The notes: generated from the letters alone by a model not told the origin. A DNA stretch of 64,000 nt from Sphingomonas sanxanigenens DSM 19645 = NX02 (GCF_000512205.2 NZ_CP006644.1:5408501-5472500), one strand, 5' to 3'; shown: positions 17,712 to 28,049, numbered from the stretch's first letter. Numbers and translations are program-made.

Positions 17712-19448
17712 CTATTGACCCGCTCGTTTGAACACCCAGCCGATGGCGGTACCGCCGGCAAGGGCTTCTCCGGAAATCACCAGCTGGCGCGAGCCCCGCG
17801 GCCGCGCCTTGCCGTCCACCCACAGGCTTTCCTCGGTGGACAGCATGCCACCGGTGCAGCGGAACTGCCACACGGGGCCGCCGGGCACGCGCAGGAGCGC
17901 GCCCTGGCCGTCGGCGAGCGCCGAAATCTCGATGCCCGGCGCCAGATGGAACCGCAGCGCAAAGGCCACGCCATCGCGATGACGCCGCCCGGTGGGTTCC
18001 AGCGCGTCGGCACCGGTCAACTCGCGTCCGTCCGCGCTCAGGTTCAGCGTGCGGCGATGGATCAGGCCGAAGCGCCGCGCATAGCCGTCATGGCTTGCCT
18101 CCACGCGGCTGCCGCCGTCATTCTCCTGCCGGTCGAGCTCGACCGCGCTCACACCCTTGCCAAGGCTGCCGTCGGGGTGGATCGCGGTCGAATTATGGTC
18201 GTTGAGGATCAGCGTCGAATGCGCCGCGGTGGTCCGCAAGCCTTCGGCCAGATCCTGGGGCAGCCAGCCGCCGCCCATGCCGGCGCCACCGCAATTGACG
18301 ACGATGCGGTGCGGCCCGTCCGACAGTTCGAACGCCAATGTGGAGGCGCAGCCGCCCGTCGCGAGCCGCGATACCGGTGGCGGCGCGGCATCCATGATGA
18401 CCACGCTGCTGCCCGCCGCCAGCCGCTGATAGCCCCAGTCGCGCGCCTGCCGCAGCGGCCGGGCGCGTACGCCGGTGGCGGCGACCGCCGCCTCGACGCG
18501 CTCGGCCCCCAGCGGCCCGCCGCCCTGCCAGCTCGCCATCGCGCCGTCGCCGTGCAGCATGCCGAGCAATGCGGGCACCGCATGGTCGAGCGCCGCCTGC
18601 GCCGGCTGGAACAGCCGCTCGCGGCGGCAGGCATAGACCTGGCGCAGCATCGCCAGCAGCTCGATCGTTTCGAGCAGGGCCGCCGGCGACCGGCTGATCA
18701 GTCCACCGTCGCCGAAGAAGCCGCTGTCGAGCGCGCGGGCGAACCCCGTCTCGCCGAACGCCCGCCGCGGCTGCCCGCCCGGGATCAGCAGTCCGGCGGC
18801 GACCACGCCCGCCCATGCCGCGATCCGCGCGGCGCCCGGCGGGGCACGGTCCGCGCCGCGATCGAGGTGGCGCGCGGCCCGCGCCAGCCCGTTGAGCACT
18901 GCCGACCGATAGATCAGGTCGCCCGACGACAGGATCAGCGGGGCATGCGCGGACCACAGCAGGATCCGCCGCGCGCACAGATCATAATGCCATGCCGGGT
19001 CGGACACGGTATCGCCGTGCACCGCCAGCCATTTGCGCATGATCGATTCGGCCACCGGCACGGCGGCGGCACGCGTGCCCGCGGTGGCGAGGTCGCGCAG
19101 CCAGCCGAAACCGTGAAGATACGCCATCAGCGGCGTCGAGACCTTGAGCTTCGCGAAGTCGAGCTCGGCGATCGGCAGCGTCTCGCCCCGCCACGCGATC
19201 TCGCCCTTGAGCAGCGCGATGCCGGCGCGCGCATCGCCGGGCATCGGATCTTCGGGCACCGCGACCAGCTTCAGCGGAAAGCGGCCGCGCAGCCGCAGCG
19301 CATGCAGCGGCGTGCGCCAGGTGAAGCGATGGATCTGGTTGGCGAACCGCTCGGTGAGCGACAAACCCTTGTCGCCCCCCACCCGGATCAGCCGCTTGCC
19401 TTCGTCGATGCCGTCGGCGTCCGGCTCGATCGGCTCCCGGTCGGTCAC
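17712..19448 (-). CDS. Heparinase II/III family protein
   Basis: 578 aa. The N-terminal half is predicted alpha-helical; the C-terminal half contains the heparinase II/III-like beta domain with [20 protein letters not shown] and [18 protein letters not shown]. No signal peptide is visible at the N-terminus ([17 protein letters not shown]), unlike the secreted lyases of this fold, so it is probably cytoplasmic. Its start overlaps the rpe stop by 4 bp and purH follows after 19 bp, so it is translated with housekeeping genes. Substrate is unknown, and polysaccharide lyase activity should not be assumed. Confidence 0.85.
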   Translation of the reverse strand: MTDREPIEPDADGIDEGKRLIRVGGDKGLSLTERFANQIHRFTWRTPLHALRLRGRFPLKLVAVPEDPMPGDARAGIALLKGEIAWRGETLPIAELDFAKLKVSTPLMAYLHGFGWLRDLATAGTRAAAVPVAESIMRKWLAVHGDTVSDPAWHYDLCARRILLWSAHAPLILSSGDLIYRSAVLNGLARAARHLDRGADRAPPGAARIAAWAGVVAAGLLIPGGQPRRAFGETGFARALDSGFFGDGGLISRSPAALLETIELLAMLRQVYACRRERLFQPAQAALDHAVPALLGMLHGDGAMASWQGGGPLGAERVEAAVAATGVRARPLRQARDWGYQRLAAGSSVVIMDAAPPPVSRLATGGCASTLAFELSDGPHRIVVNCGGAGMGGGWLPQDLAEGLRTTAAHSTLILNDHNSTAIHPDGSLGKGVSAVELDRQENDGGSRVEASHDGYARRFGLIHRRTLNLSADGRELTGADALEPTGRRHRDGVAFALRFHLAPGIEISALADGQGALLRVPGGPVWQFRCTGGMLSTEESLWVDGKARPRGSRQLVISGEALAGGTAIGWVFKRAGQ

Positions 19449-20110
19449 CCGCCGCGCAGTGCCCGGATGTTGTCCGCATAGGCATCGGGGCCGCCGCGGA
19501 AGGTCGCGGTGCCGGCGACCAGCACATCGGCACCGGCGGCGATCGCCCGCGGCGCGGTGGCGCGATCGATGCCGCCATCCACCTGCAGCCGGATCGGCTT
19601 GCCGACCTTGTCGATCATCTTGCGGATCGCCTCGATCTTGCGGAGCTGGCTTTCGATGAAGCTCTGGCCGCCGAAGCCGGGGTTGACGCTCATCACCAGC
19701 ACGAGATCGACGTCTTCGATCAGATAGTCGAGCATCTTCGCGGGCGTCGCGGGATTGAGGACGACACCGGCCGTCTTCCCCAGCGCCTTGATTGCCTGCA
19801 CGCTGCGGTGGACGTGCGGACCCGCCTCCGGATGGACGGTGAGGATGTCGGCGCCGGCCTCGGCGAACGCCTCCAGAAAGGCATCCACCGGCGAGATCAT
19901 CAGATGGACGTCGAGCGGCTTCGCGGTGTGCGGGCGCAGCGCCCTCACCACACCCGGGCCGATCGTGATGTTGGGCACGAAATGGCCGTCCATCACATCG
20001 ACATGGATCCAGTCGGCGCCGGCCGCGTCGATTGCGCGAACCTCCTCACCCAGCCGTGCGAAGTCGGCAGACAGGATCGATGGCGCGATGAGGATCGGGG
20101 AACGGGTCAT
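19445..20110 (-). CDS. rpe: Ribulose-phosphate 3-epimerase
   Basis: 221 aa TIM-barrel enzyme interconverting ribulose-5-P and xylulose-5-P in the pentose phosphate pathway. Motifs include [43 protein letters not shown] and the phosphate-binding [11 protein letters not shown] and QVDGGI. The gene lies 33 bp after rsmB and overlaps the heparinase-fold gene by 4 bp. Confidence 0.97.
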   Translation of the reverse strand: MTRSPILIAPSILSADFARLGEEVRAIDAAGADWIHVDVMDGHFVPNITIGPGVVRALRPHTAKPLDVHLMISPVDAFLEAFAEAGADILTVHPEAGPHVHRSVQAIKALGKTAGVVLNPATPAKMLDYLIEDVDLVLVMSVNPGFGGQSFIESQLRKIEAIRKMIDKVGKPIRLQVDGGIDRATAPRAIAAGADVLVAGTATFRGGPDAYADNIRALRGG

Positions 20111-20143
20111 TGCCCGCGTCCCTAGCCCCGCGATTCGGGCGGT

Positions 20144-21409
20144 TCAAGCAGCACGCCGCATCCGTGCGATGAAGAAACCGTCGAGTCCGCCCTGCTGCGC
20201 GAGCATGCCCGGCAACGTGCGGACCGAGCCGTCGGGGCTGGGCGGGACGCCGGCGGGCAGTTCGTCCGCCGCGACCGGGTCGATCGCATAGTCGGGGTGC
20301 GCGGCAAGGAAGCGCTCGAGCTGCGCTTCGCCCTCGGCTGGCTCCAGCGAACAGGTCGCGTAGACCAGCAGCCCGCCCGGCTTCACCCAGTCGGCGATGC
20401 GATCGAGCATCGCGGTCTGGACCGCCGCCGCCGCCTTGATTGCCGAGGGCCGCGCGCGATGGAGCACGTCGGGGTGGCGCCGGAAGATGCCGGTCGCGCT
20501 GCAGGGCGCGTCGAGCAGCACCGCATCGGCGGGCGCTGCCGGCGCGAACGCCATCACGTCGGCCTCGACCAGATCGGCGGCAAGGCCGGTGCGCTCCAGA
20601 TTCTCCCGCAGCCGTCCGAGGCGCGGCGCCGAGGCTTCGACCGCGGTCACCGCCCAGCCGGCAGCGGCAAGCTGCATCGTCTTGCCGCCGGGGGCGGCAC
20701 ACAGGTCGAGCACCGTCCGCCCCGCGCCGCTGCCCAGCAGCCGGGCGGGAATCGCCGCGGCCAGATCCTGCACCCACCAGGCGCCTTCGGCATAGCCCGG
20801 CAGTTCGCGCACCGGCGTTCCGGCGGGCAGGCGCAGATGGTTGGGGGCAAGCACCTGCGCCTCGGCGATCTCGGGGGTGTCGCCGCGGCCGATGACGAGG
20901 TCGATCGGCGCGGGACGGGCGATCGCCGCTTCCGCCGCTGCGATCATCTCGCCCCCCCACGCCGGCCCCCAGCGCATCGCGACCTGCGGCGGCAGCGTCG
21001 GCGGCTCGGGCAGGGTCGCGCCGCGGCGCATCACCGTGCCGAACACGCCATGCACCAGCCGGCGCGGGCCGCCATCGACCAGCGGCAGGGTCGTCGCGAT
21101 CGCGGCATGCGGCGGGGTGCCCAGGATCAGCGCCTGCGCGAAGGCGATGCGCAGCACGAAGCGCGCCTTGGCATCGTCGGGCAGGCGCTGCCGCGTCGCC
21201 GAATCGATCAGCTCGTCGAGGTCGGGAAGCCGGCGCAGCACGGTCGCGGCAAGCGCATGCGCCAGCGCACGATCGGATTCGTTCTGGATGCCGCGCGTCG
21301 CACCGTCGAGCGCGGCTTCCAGCGGCAGCCCCTGGCGCAGGATCGCGTCCAGCAGCCGCAGCGCCGCGCGGCGGGCGGGAACCCCCGCCCCTTCTTCTCT
21401 TGTGGTCAT
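20144..21409 (-). CDS. rsmB: RsmB-type RNA (cytosine-C5) methyltransferase
   Basis: 421 aa. The N-terminal third is a NusB-like helical domain (ALRLLDAILRQGLPLEAALD). The C-terminal SAM-dependent methyltransferase has the motif LDLCAAPGGKTMQLAAAG, the DAPCSATGIFRRHPDV motif IV and YATCSLEPAEGE motif VI, with the two cysteines used in m5C chemistry. The family member RsmB methylates C967 of 16S rRNA. ATG 21409 is chosen; an upstream ATG at 21433 would add eight residues. It lies between the htpX-like gene (78-bp gap) and rpe. Confidence 0.92.
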   Translation of the reverse strand: MTTREEGAGVPARRAALRLLDAILRQGLPLEAALDGATRGIQNESDRALAHALAATVLRRLPDLDELIDSATRQRLPDDAKARFVLRIAFAQALILGTPPHAAIATTLPLVDGGPRRLVHGVFGTVMRRGATLPEPPTLPPQVAMRWGPAWGGEMIAAAEAAIARPAPIDLVIGRGDTPEIAEAQVLAPNHLRLPAGTPVRELPGYAEGAWWVQDLAAAIPARLLGSGAGRTVLDLCAAPGGKTMQLAAAGWAVTAVEASAPRLGRLRENLERTGLAADLVEADVMAFAPAAPADAVLLDAPCSATGIFRRHPDVLHRARPSAIKAAAAVQTAMLDRIADWVKPGGLLVYATCSLEPAEGEAQLERFLAAHPDYAIDPVAADELPAGVPPSPDGSVRTLPGMLAQQGGLDGFFIARMRRAA

Positions 21410-21487
21410 TGCCGAGCCATCGGCGCAAAGCACGGCGGCATAAAGCCCCCTGCAACAAAATTGTCGCCGAACCCGTTTCGTCCGGGG

Positions 21488-22354
21488 TCACCGCCGGTGC
21501 GGATCAAGGGCAGAGCGGCGGCGCGGCGGGGGTGCCGAACCGGTGCCGGCGATCTCCTCCAGCGCAGCGATCCGGTCCGCGGTCGCGGGGTGGGTCGAGA
21601 ACATGCCCGAGAGCGCTGGCACGATATAGAGCTGCGCGGTCGCGGGATGGCGCGCCACCACCGGATTGGGCACCTGCCGCGCCCCCGCCGCCAGCTTGGC
21701 CAGCGCCGAGGCGAGCGCGCGGGGCTTGCCCGAAATCTCGGCACCGCCCCGATCCGCGCCATATTCGCGCGCGCGGCTGATCGCCAGCTGGACGATCATC
21801 GCCGCGAACGGCGCGACCAGCACCGCGAGCAGGGTGGCCAGCGCATTGGTGCGATGGTCGCCGCGGAAGAACAATCCGAAGTTGGCGATCATCGAGATGG
21901 CACCGGCGATCGTCGCGACCATCGTCATCACCAGCGTGTCGCGGTTGCGGACATGCGCCAGCTCATGCGCCATCACGCCCTCGATCTCGTCGCGGTCGAG
22001 CATGCCGAGCAGCCCGGTGGTCGCGGCGACCGCGGCATGGTCCGGATCGCGGCCGGTGGCGAAGGCATTGGGATGCGGGCTGTCGATCACATAGACGCGC
22101 GGATTGGGCAGCCCGGCCCGGCGCGCGAGGCGGTGGACGAGGCCGACGAGCTCAGGGCAGGACCGGATGTCGACTTCCTTGGCGTTGTGCATCGAAAGCA
22201 CGATGCGGTCGGCGTTCCAGTAGGTGAGCAGGTTCATCCCCGCCGCCACCACCAGCGCCAGCACCGCGCCGCGCGGGCCGCCAATGGCCAGGCCGACACC
22301 CATGAACAGGGCGGTCAGCGCGGCGAGCAACATGCCGGTCTTCATACCGTTCAC
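21488..22354 (-). CDS. htpX: HtpX-like M48 membrane zinc protease
   Basis: 288 aa from GTG 22354. Two N-terminal hydrophobic helices are followed by the zinc-protease motif HELAH (about residues 130-134) in [15 protein letters not shown]. Two more membrane segments follow, then the third-ligand region [15 protein letters not shown]. HtpX homologues degrade damaged inner-membrane proteins. Start choice: GGAGGT lies 9 bases upstream of the GTG but 18 bases from the commonly chosen ATG at 22345, so GTG (giving VNGMKTG) is favoured. It is the first gene of the leftward rsmB-rpe-purH operon. Confidence 0.92.
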   Translation of the reverse strand: MNGMKTGMLLAALTALFMGVGLAIGGPRGAVLALVVAAGMNLLTYWNADRIVLSMHNAKEVDIRSCPELVGLVHRLARRAGLPNPRVYVIDSPHPNAFATGRDPDHAAVAATTGLLGMLDRDEIEGVMAHELAHVRNRDTLVMTMVATIAGAISMIANFGLFFRGDHRTNALATLLAVLVAPFAAMIVQLAISRAREYGADRGGAEISGKPRALASALAKLAAGARQVPNPVVARHPATAQLYIVPALSGMFSTHPATADRIAALEEIAGTGSAPPPRRRSALDPHRR

Positions 22355-22423
22355 TTGGCAAATACCTCCTGACCGACAATGTGGGGATCCTTCGATCCGC
22401 TTCAATCAGTCAGGAGCCCGCAT

Positions 22424-22594
22424 ATGGCCGGCCAGCGTCCCGCCCACCTCAAGCCGCCCGCGCACCTCTCCAAGAGTCCGCCGGTGCCGAAGCCCGATCC
22501 GATCGACGCGCCGCCGCGGATCGATCCGGGCGATGCGAACAATCCGACGCGCTATGGCGACTGGGTGTCGAAGGGGATCGCGATCGATTTCTGA
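22424..22594 (+). CDS. SDHAF4-like (DUF1674) protein
   Basis: 56 aa. The Pro/Lys-rich N-terminus is followed by the family's C-terminal signature NPTRYGDWVSKGIAIDF, conserved from bacteria to the eukaryotic succinate dehydrogenase assembly factor 4. The eukaryotic factor helps flavinylated SdhA assemble; for the bacterial protein this role is inferred. AGGAG at 22411-22415 sets the start at ATG 22424 rather than the upstream ATG 22379. The gene is divergent from htpX. Confidence 0.87.
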   Translation: MAGQRPAHLKPPAHLSKSPPVPKPDPIDAPPRIDPGDANNPTRYGDWVSKGIAIDF

Positions 22595-22612
22595 CGCCGC
22601 GACGGGCGCTGC

Positions 22613-23116
22613 CTAGCGCCAGCCCAGGAAATCCAGCTTGCCGAGCGGTACGCCCCGATGGCGGAGCACGGCATATGCCGTGGTCACGTGGAAGTAGAAA
22701 TTGGGCAGCGCGAAGGTCAGCACATAGGATGCGCCGGTGAACTCGCGCTCGCTGGCGCCCGCCTTGAGCGTGACGCTCTTGTCCTCGCTCGCGTCGATCA
22801 CCGCCGCGTCGGCCTGTTCCAGATAGGCGATCGTCGCCTCGATCCGCCCGCGCAGCTCGACGAAGCTCTGTTCGGTGTCGGGCATTGCCAGCGGCGCACC
22901 CGCGCCCAGCCGGGTGACGAGGAAGCGCGCCGTGTCGCTGGCGCGCTGCACCTGCCCCGAAAACGGCATCATGTCGTCATGCAGCCGGGCCTGAACGAGG
23001 CCGTCCTCGGCCAGCCCCTCCTTCGCCAGATGGGCTTCGGCGATGACGATGAACCCCGCCAGGTGGCGGAGGCCCGCGATGAGCGGCGGAATGCTGGTCT
23101 GATGGAGCGTGGGCAC
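22613..23116 (-). CDS. DUF1993 family protein
   Basis: 167 aa, four-helix DinB-like protein of the DUF1993 family. Signatures are IPPLIAGLRHLAGFIVIAEA, MMPFSGQVQRASDTA and the C-terminal FALPNFYFHVTTAYAVLRHRG with its conserved aromatic and His residues. Function is unknown. It lies 51 bp after gpsA in the same direction and may be cotranscribed with it. Confidence 0.88.
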   Translation of the reverse strand: MPTLHQTSIPPLIAGLRHLAGFIVIAEAHLAKEGLAEDGLVQARLHDDMMPFSGQVQRASDTARFLVTRLGAGAPLAMPDTEQSFVELRGRIEATIAYLEQADAAVIDASEDKSVTLKAGASEREFTGASYVLTFALPNFYFHVTTAYAVLRHRGVPLGKLDFLGWR

Positions 23117-23167
23117 GGCGGGTCTCCTTTTGGGGAATGTCGGGTCAATTCCGGGGGCGATGCGGGG

Positions 23168-24154
23168 TCATTCTCCCTCGGGTCGCAACGGCCGGGCCAG
23201 CAGTTGCTCCACGATCGCATCGACCGACGCGCTGCCGTCGAGCAGCGCGCAGACCGCCTCGACCACCGGCATGTCCACATCCGCAGCGCGCGCCGCATCG
23301 CGCAGCACGGGCGCGGTGAAGGCGCCTTCGGCCACGGTGCGACGGTCGGCGAGGAGGTCGGTGGCGGACCTGCCTTCGCCGAGACCGCGGCCCAGCGAGA
23401 AGTTACGCGAGCTGGTCGAGGAGCAGGTGAGGACCAGATCGCCGAGCCCGGCGAGGCCAGCCAGCGTCTCCGCCTTCGCGCCGCGCGCCAGCCCGAACCG
23501 GGTCATTTCGGCGAAACCCCGGCTGATCAGCGCGGCGCGGGCGTTCTGCCCCAGTCCCGCGCCCTCGACGACGCCGCAGGCGATCGCGAGCACATTCTTG
23601 ACCGCACCGCCCACCTCGGCACCGATCACGTCGCGTGACGCATAGGGCCGGAAGCCGGGGCTGGCGATGCGCTGCGCCAGTGCCGCGCCAAGCGCCTCGT
23701 CATCGCAGGCCAGGGTGATCGCCGTCGGCAGCCCCTGCGCCACTTCATGCGCGAAGGTGGGGCCGGAAAGAACCGCGATCGCCGCCGCCGGCTGCACCTC
23801 GAGCGCGACCTCGCTCATCAGCATTGCGCTGCCCGCCTCGATGCCCTTGGCGCAGAGCACCAGCGGCCGATCGCCCGCCGGCAGCATGTGCAATATAGTG
23901 CGCATGTGCTGCGCCGGGGTGACGACGAGCAGCGCATCGCATTGCCCGAGGTCCTCGATCGCGGTCGTTGCGCGGATGCCGGGGGCGAGCGGGATGCCCG
24001 CCAGATAGAGGCGATTCTCACGATCGGCGTTGATCGCCTCGACCACTTCGGGCTCGCGCGCCCAGAGCAGAACGGGTTCTCCCTCGCCCGCGACGGTCTG
24101 CGCCAGCGCCGTGCCCCAGGCGCCTCCCCCGATCACGCCCAGCCGCATCGTCAT
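23168..24154 (-). CDS. gpsA: Glycerol-3-phosphate dehydrogenase [NAD(P)+]
   Basis: 328 aa enzyme reducing dihydroxyacetone phosphate to sn-glycerol-3-phosphate for phospholipid synthesis. The Rossmann motif [13 protein letters not shown] is at the N-terminus. [23 protein letters not shown], the catalytic-lysine segment [15 protein letters not shown] and [13 protein letters not shown] are all present. The ATG at 24154 overlaps the tsaD stop (ATGA); a second ATG at 24148 is possible. Confidence 0.96.
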   Translation of the reverse strand: MTMRLGVIGGGAWGTALAQTVAGEGEPVLLWAREPEVVEAINADRENRLYLAGIPLAPGIRATTAIEDLGQCDALLVVTPAQHMRTILHMLPAGDRPLVLCAKGIEAGSAMLMSEVALEVQPAAAIAVLSGPTFAHEVAQGLPTAITLACDDEALGAALAQRIASPGFRPYASRDVIGAEVGGAVKNVLAIACGVVEGAGLGQNARAALISRGFAEMTRFGLARGAKAETLAGLAGLGDLVLTCSSTSSRNFSLGRGLGEGRSATDLLADRRTVAEGAFTAPVLRDAARAADVDMPVVEAVCALLDGSASVDAIVEQLLARPLRPEGE

Positions 24155-25185
24155 GCCTTCACTCCCGCGCCACGCGCCTTTTCCGCGGTCGGATCGAGCG
24201 GCCAGCGCGGGCGCGCCGGCGCGTCGAGTCCGTCGAACAGCCCGGCGGCGAAACGCTCGGCACCCGCCCAGGCGATCATCGCGCCATTGTCGGTGCACAG
24301 CCACAGCGGCGGCGCGACGAAGCGCAGGCCGTTGCGCGCGGCCAGCCCCTCGATCGCGGCGCGGATCGGGGTGTTGGCGGCGACGCCGCCCGCCATCACC
24401 AATGCGGTCGCCTGGGGCGCGCGGCCGATGGCGCGCGCGGTGCGATCGATCAGGCAGTCGATCACCGCCTGCTGGAAGGATGCGGCGATATCCTCGGGGC
24501 GGTGGATGCCCGCGTCGCGCGCGCGCAGCACCGCGCTCTTGAGACCCGCGAAGGAGAAATGCGGTTCGGCCGAGCCGACCAGCGGACGTGGCAGCGGCAC
24601 CGCCCCGGGATCGCCGAGAAGCGCCGCGCGCTCCACCGCCGGGCCGCCGGGAAAACCGAGGCCGAGCAGCTTGGCGGTCTTGTCGAACGCTTCGCCCGCG
24701 GCATCGTCGATCGTCGTCGCGAGGCGGCGATAGGTGCCGACGCCTTCGACCAGCAGCAACTGGCAATGCCCGCCCGAGACGAGCAGCAGCAGATAGGGAA
24801 ATTCGAGATCGGGATCGGCCAGGCGCGGGCTCAGCGCATGGCCTTCGAGATGGTTGAGCGCGATCAGCGGCTTGCCCGCGGCATGCGCCAGCGCCTTGGC
24901 GGTGACGAGCCCCACCATCACGCCGCCGATCAGCCCCGGGCCGGCGGTCGCGGCGATCGCATCGACCTGGCGCAGCGAAATGCCCGCTTCCGCCAGCGCG
25001 GCCTCGACCAGCGGCGTCATCCGCTCGACATGCGCGCGCGCCGCGATTTCGGGCACGACGCCGCCGAACGGGCGATGCGCCTCTTCCTGCCCCGCCAGCT
25101 TGTGCGCGAGGATGCGACGATCGGAGGTCACGAGCGCCGCGGCGGTCTCGTCGCAGCTCGATTCAAGGCCGAGGATCAGGCTCAT
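24151..25185 (-). CDS. tsaD: tRNA threonylcarbamoyladenosine biosynthesis protein TsaD
   Basis: 344 aa ASKHA-fold enzyme that transfers threonylcarbamoyl to A37 of ANN-decoding tRNAs together with TsaB and TsaE. The motifs [36 protein letters not shown] (iron/zinc ligands) and [12 protein letters not shown] are all intact, and [15 protein letters not shown] lies in the C-terminal lobe. ATG 25185 is chosen; ATG 25194 adds three residues. It overlaps gpsA by 4 bp and is divergent from hemC. Confidence 0.96.
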   Translation of the reverse strand: MSLILGLESSCDETAAALVTSDRRILAHKLAGQEEAHRPFGGVVPEIAARAHVERMTPLVEAALAEAGISLRQVDAIAATAGPGLIGGVMVGLVTAKALAHAAGKPLIALNHLEGHALSPRLADPDLEFPYLLLLVSGGHCQLLLVEGVGTYRRLATTIDDAAGEAFDKTAKLLGLGFPGGPAVERAALLGDPGAVPLPRPLVGSAEPHFSFAGLKSAVLRARDAGIHRPEDIAASFQQAVIDCLIDRTARAIGRAPQATALVMAGGVAANTPIRAAIEGLAARNGLRFVAPPLWLCTDNGAMIAWAGAERFAAGLFDGLDAPARPRWPLDPTAEKARGAGVKA

Positions 25186-25280
25186 CGCCCCCATCTAGCC
25201 ACGCCGGGCGCAAGGGCAAGGCGCGGGGGTACCGAAAAGCGGCTCCCCCGTTGCCGTGCAATGGTCTAGCACAGCGTATT

Positions 25281-26210
25281 ATGGCCCTGATTTCCCCCTC
25301 CCCGCTCCGTCTCGGCACCCGCGGATCGCCGCTCGCCCTGATCCAGGCCAATATGGTGCGCGCCGCGCTGATCGCCGCGCACGGCCTGGCCGATACTGCC
25401 ATCGAGATCGTACCGATCCGCACCTCGGGAGACCGCATTCAGGATCGCGCGCTCGCCGAGGTCGGCGGCAAGGCGCTGTGGACCAAGGAGCTCGATCGGG
25501 CGCTGCTGGTGGGCGAGGTCGATTTCTGCGTGCATTCGATGAAGGATGTCGAGACGATCCGCCCGCCCGAGATCGTCATCGCCGCGATGCTGCCGCGCGC
25601 CGATGTGCGCGACAGGCTGATCGGCGCGCCCTCGGTCGAGGCGCTGCCCGAAGGGGCGGTGGTCGGCACCAGCTCGCCGCGCCGTGCGGCGCAACTCAAG
25701 CGGCTGCGGCCGGACGTTTCGACCACCTTGTTCCGCGGCAATGTCGCCACCCGCCTCGCCAAGCTCGAGGCGGGCGAGGCGCAGGCGACCCTGCTCGCCG
25801 CGGCCGGGCTCGATCGGCTGGGCCAGCCGGGTATCGGCGCGACGATCCCGATCGAGACGATGCTGCCGGCGCCGGCGCAAGGCGCGGTGGGCATCGAAGC
25901 GCGTGCCGACGATGCGGCGACGCGCGCGCTGCTCGCCGCGATCGACGATCGCGACACGCATGATTGCGTGCTGGCCGAACGCGCGTTGCTGGCTGCGCTC
26001 GCCGCCGATTGCCGGTCGCCGGTTGGCGCGCTCGCCCGACTGGACGGCGAGTCGATCCTGATCGACGCCGAGATCCTGACCGGCGACGGCAGCGAATCGC
26101 GCGCCGGACAGCTTCGCATCGCGCGCGGGGCGCCCGACGACGCTGCGGTTCTGGCGAAGGCGTTGCTCGCGGATGCGCCGCCGGCGCTCGCCGCGCTGTT
26201 CGGGGGATGA
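25281..26210 (+). CDS. hemC: Hydroxymethylbilane synthase (porphobilinogen deaminase)
   Basis: 309 aa enzyme that polymerises four porphobilinogen units in tetrapyrrole synthesis. LRLGTRGSPLALIQA, VHSMKDVET, VGTSSPRRAAQL and RGNVATRLAKLE line the active site. Cys244 in AADCRSPVGA is the predicted attachment site of the dipyrromethane cofactor. Start ATG 25281 gives the standard length. It overlaps hemD by 4 bp. Confidence 0.97.
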   Translation: MALISPSPLRLGTRGSPLALIQANMVRAALIAAHGLADTAIEIVPIRTSGDRIQDRALAEVGGKALWTKELDRALLVGEVDFCVHSMKDVETIRPPEIVIAAMLPRADVRDRLIGAPSVEALPEGAVVGTSSPRRAAQLKRLRPDVSTTLFRGNVATRLAKLEAGEAQATLLAAAGLDRLGQPGIGATIPIETMLPAPAQGAVGIEARADDAATRALLAAIDDRDTHDCVLAERALLAALAADCRSPVGALARLDGESILIDAEILTGDGSESRAGQLRIARGAPDDAAVLAKALLADAPPALAALFGG

Positions 26211-26890
26211 CGGCAAGGCTGCTGATCCTGCGGCCGCAACCCGGCGCCGACGCCACCGCGGCGCGGGCTGCGGCCCTGGGGTTCGGCAGCGTCGTGGCGC
26301 CGCTGTTCACGGTCGCGCCGGTCCGTTGGGCGGCGCCCGACCCCGCCGCCTTCGATGCGGTGATGATGACCAGCGCGAACGCGGCACGACTCGGCGGCGC
26401 GGCGTTGGCGACCTATCTGGCGCTGCCCCTTTACGCCGTGGGCGCGGCGACCGCGGCGGCGGCGCGCGACGCCGGCTTCGTCGATATCCGGACGGGTGAT
26501 CGCGATGCGGCGGCGCTGGTCGAACGCGCGGCGCGCGACGGTGTCAGCCGCTTGCTGCACCTCGCCGGTGCCGATCACATCGCGCTCGACGCACCGGGGA
26601 TCAGCCGCATCATCGTCTATGCCGCGGTCGAACGCGCCGATCCGCTGGCCGGGGTGGTGATCGACGCGGCGACGATCGCGCTGCTCCATTCGCCGCGCGC
26701 GGCGGCCGTGCTGGCGGCATTGCTGCCGCCCGAGGCGCGTTCGCGCCTGCGGATCGCTGCGATCAGCGCTGCCACCGCGCGCGCCGCCGGTGACGGTTGG
26801 CGCGCGGTCGCCGTCGCCGGGTCGCCCGCCGATCCGGCCTTGCTGGCGGCTGCTGCCGGCTTGTGCGATGTAAACCCCGACAGCGAATGA
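26207..26890 (+). CDS. hemD: Uroporphyrinogen-III synthase
   Basis: 227 aa. HemD proteins diverge strongly, but the opening LLILRPQPGADATAARAAAL, the central MMTSANAARLGG and LYAVGAATAAAARDAG, and the HSPRAAAVLAAL segment follow the two-domain HemD pattern. It cyclises hydroxymethylbilane to uroporphyrinogen III. The ATGA overlap with hemC shows coupling. The next gene starts 14 bp downstream. Confidence 0.9.
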   Translation: MTARLLILRPQPGADATAARAAALGFGSVVAPLFTVAPVRWAAPDPAAFDAVMMTSANAARLGGAALATYLALPLYAVGAATAAAARDAGFVDIRTGDRDAAALVERAARDGVSRLLHLAGADHIALDAPGISRIIVYAAVERADPLAGVVIDAATIALLHSPRAAAVLAALLPPEARSRLRIAAISAATARAAGDGWRAVAVAGSPADPALLAAAAGLCDVNPDSE

Positions 26891-26904
26891 CTTGAGGAAC
26901 CTTG

Positions 26905-27825
26905 ATGACTGCGGAATCGACGGTGCAGCCGGTGATCGGCCGCCCCCCCGCCGCCCGCCCCTGGCGCAACACGCTGCTCACGGTCGCGATCGCCTTCCTT
27001 GCCGGATTGCTGGTGATGGGCTGGGCGATGAGCCATTATGGCGATTCATGGTTCGGACGTGGCGGCGACGCGCCGCAGCGGGATACGTCGCGCGGCGGCG
27101 GCGTGCCGGCCGAGGCGGTGGTGCCCGCGCCGGTCTATCCGGCCACGCCGCCATTGACGATCGACACGCGCGTGGCCGATCTCGAATCGCGGCTTTCCAA
27201 TATCGATGGACATGCGCGCGAGGCTGCCGGCAATGCGACGCGCGCCGAGGGGCTGCTGATCGCCTTTGCCGCGCGGCGCGCGCTCGATCGCGGGATGCAG
27301 CTCGGCTATCTCGAAGCGCAGCTGCGCGAACGGTTCGGCCCCACGCAGCCGCGCGCGGTGGCGATGATCGTCGCCGCCTCACGCATGCCGGTGACCCTGG
27401 ACGATCTGCGTGCCGGGCTCGACGATGCCGCCCCCGAATTGCTGGGCGGAGCAGCGGACGAAGGCTGGTGGGATGGGTTCCGCCGCGAACTCTCGAACCT
27501 GGTCGTCGTGCGTCGCAACGATGCGCCATCGCCCGCGCCCGGCGAGCGACTCGCGCGCGCGAAGCGCCGCCTGGAAGGTGGCCGGGTCGATGCGGCGCTT
27601 GCCGAGGTCGCGCGCATGCCGGGTCGGGAGAAGGCGCGTGCATGGATCGCCGCCGCGCGCCGCTATGACGAGGCGCGGCAGGCGCTCGATACGATCGAAA
27701 CCGCTGCGATCACCGAGCCGCGTGCTGCCGCGCTGGCGCCGCCCCCGGTTGCCACGGTGCCACCGGCCGCCGCGGCTGCAGATGCGGCCGTGGCCGACAC
27801 CGAACGCGCGCCGCCCGCGGGCTGA
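26905..27825 (+). CDS. Mic60/mitofilin-like membrane protein (COG4223-type)
   Basis: 306 aa. A cytoplasmic N-terminus and one transmembrane helix (about residues 25-45, LTVAIAFLAGLLVMGWAMS) lead into a Pro/Ala linker and a short helical region (about 85-130). The C-terminal domain contains WWDGFRRELSNLVVV, AKRRLEGGRVDAALAEV and KARAWIAAARRYDEARQAL. This pattern resembles the mitofilin signature of alphaproteobacterial Mic60, which bends inner membranes and is often encoded beside heme genes. The last 40 residues are Ala/Pro-rich. GAGGA precedes ATG 26905. The assignment rests on position and pattern, not on a search. Confidence 0.68.
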   Translation: MTAESTVQPVIGRPPAARPWRNTLLTVAIAFLAGLLVMGWAMSHYGDSWFGRGGDAPQRDTSRGGGVPAEAVVPAPVYPATPPLTIDTRVADLESRLSNIDGHAREAAGNATRAEGLLIAFAARRALDRGMQLGYLEAQLRERFGPTQPRAVAMIVAASRMPVTLDDLRAGLDDAAPELLGGAADEGWWDGFRRELSNLVVVRRNDAPSPAPGERLARAKRRLEGGRVDAALAEVARMPGREKARAWIAAARRYDEARQALDTIETAAITEPRAAALAPPPVATVPPAAAAADAAVADTERAPPAG

Positions 27826-27840
27826 TCGGCGGTCGAAACG

Positions 27841-27868
27841 AAAAAGCCCGCCGTGCGGCGGGCTTTTT
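27841..27868. terminator. Bidirectional rho-independent terminator
   Basis: GCCCGCCG (27846-27853) and CGGCGGGC (27856-27863) form an 8-bp stem flanked by AAAAA on the left and TTTTT on the right. It can end the hem operon rightward and the first tRNA-Gly transcript leftward. Confidence 0.92.
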
Positions 27869-27892
27869 GGCGTCACTTCCGGCAAGGAAGCG

Positions 27893-27967
<75 letters not shown>

Positions 27968-28020
27968 CCGGCGCTTGCTTCCCGGTGCGCATCTACGCCC
28001 CGGGAGCGGGTGAGGCGGGG

Positions 28021-28049
28021 CCACTAGCACCGGCTTCGGCAGGTGACAA
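28021..28049 (-). promoter_or_regulatory. Promoter of tRNA-Gly copy 1
   Basis: Reading leftward, -35 TTGTCA (28049-28044), a 17-bp spacer and -10 TAGTGG (28026-28021) lie about 54 bp before the mature tRNA 5' end. The same elements with the same spacing occur in copy 2. Confidence 0.65.
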
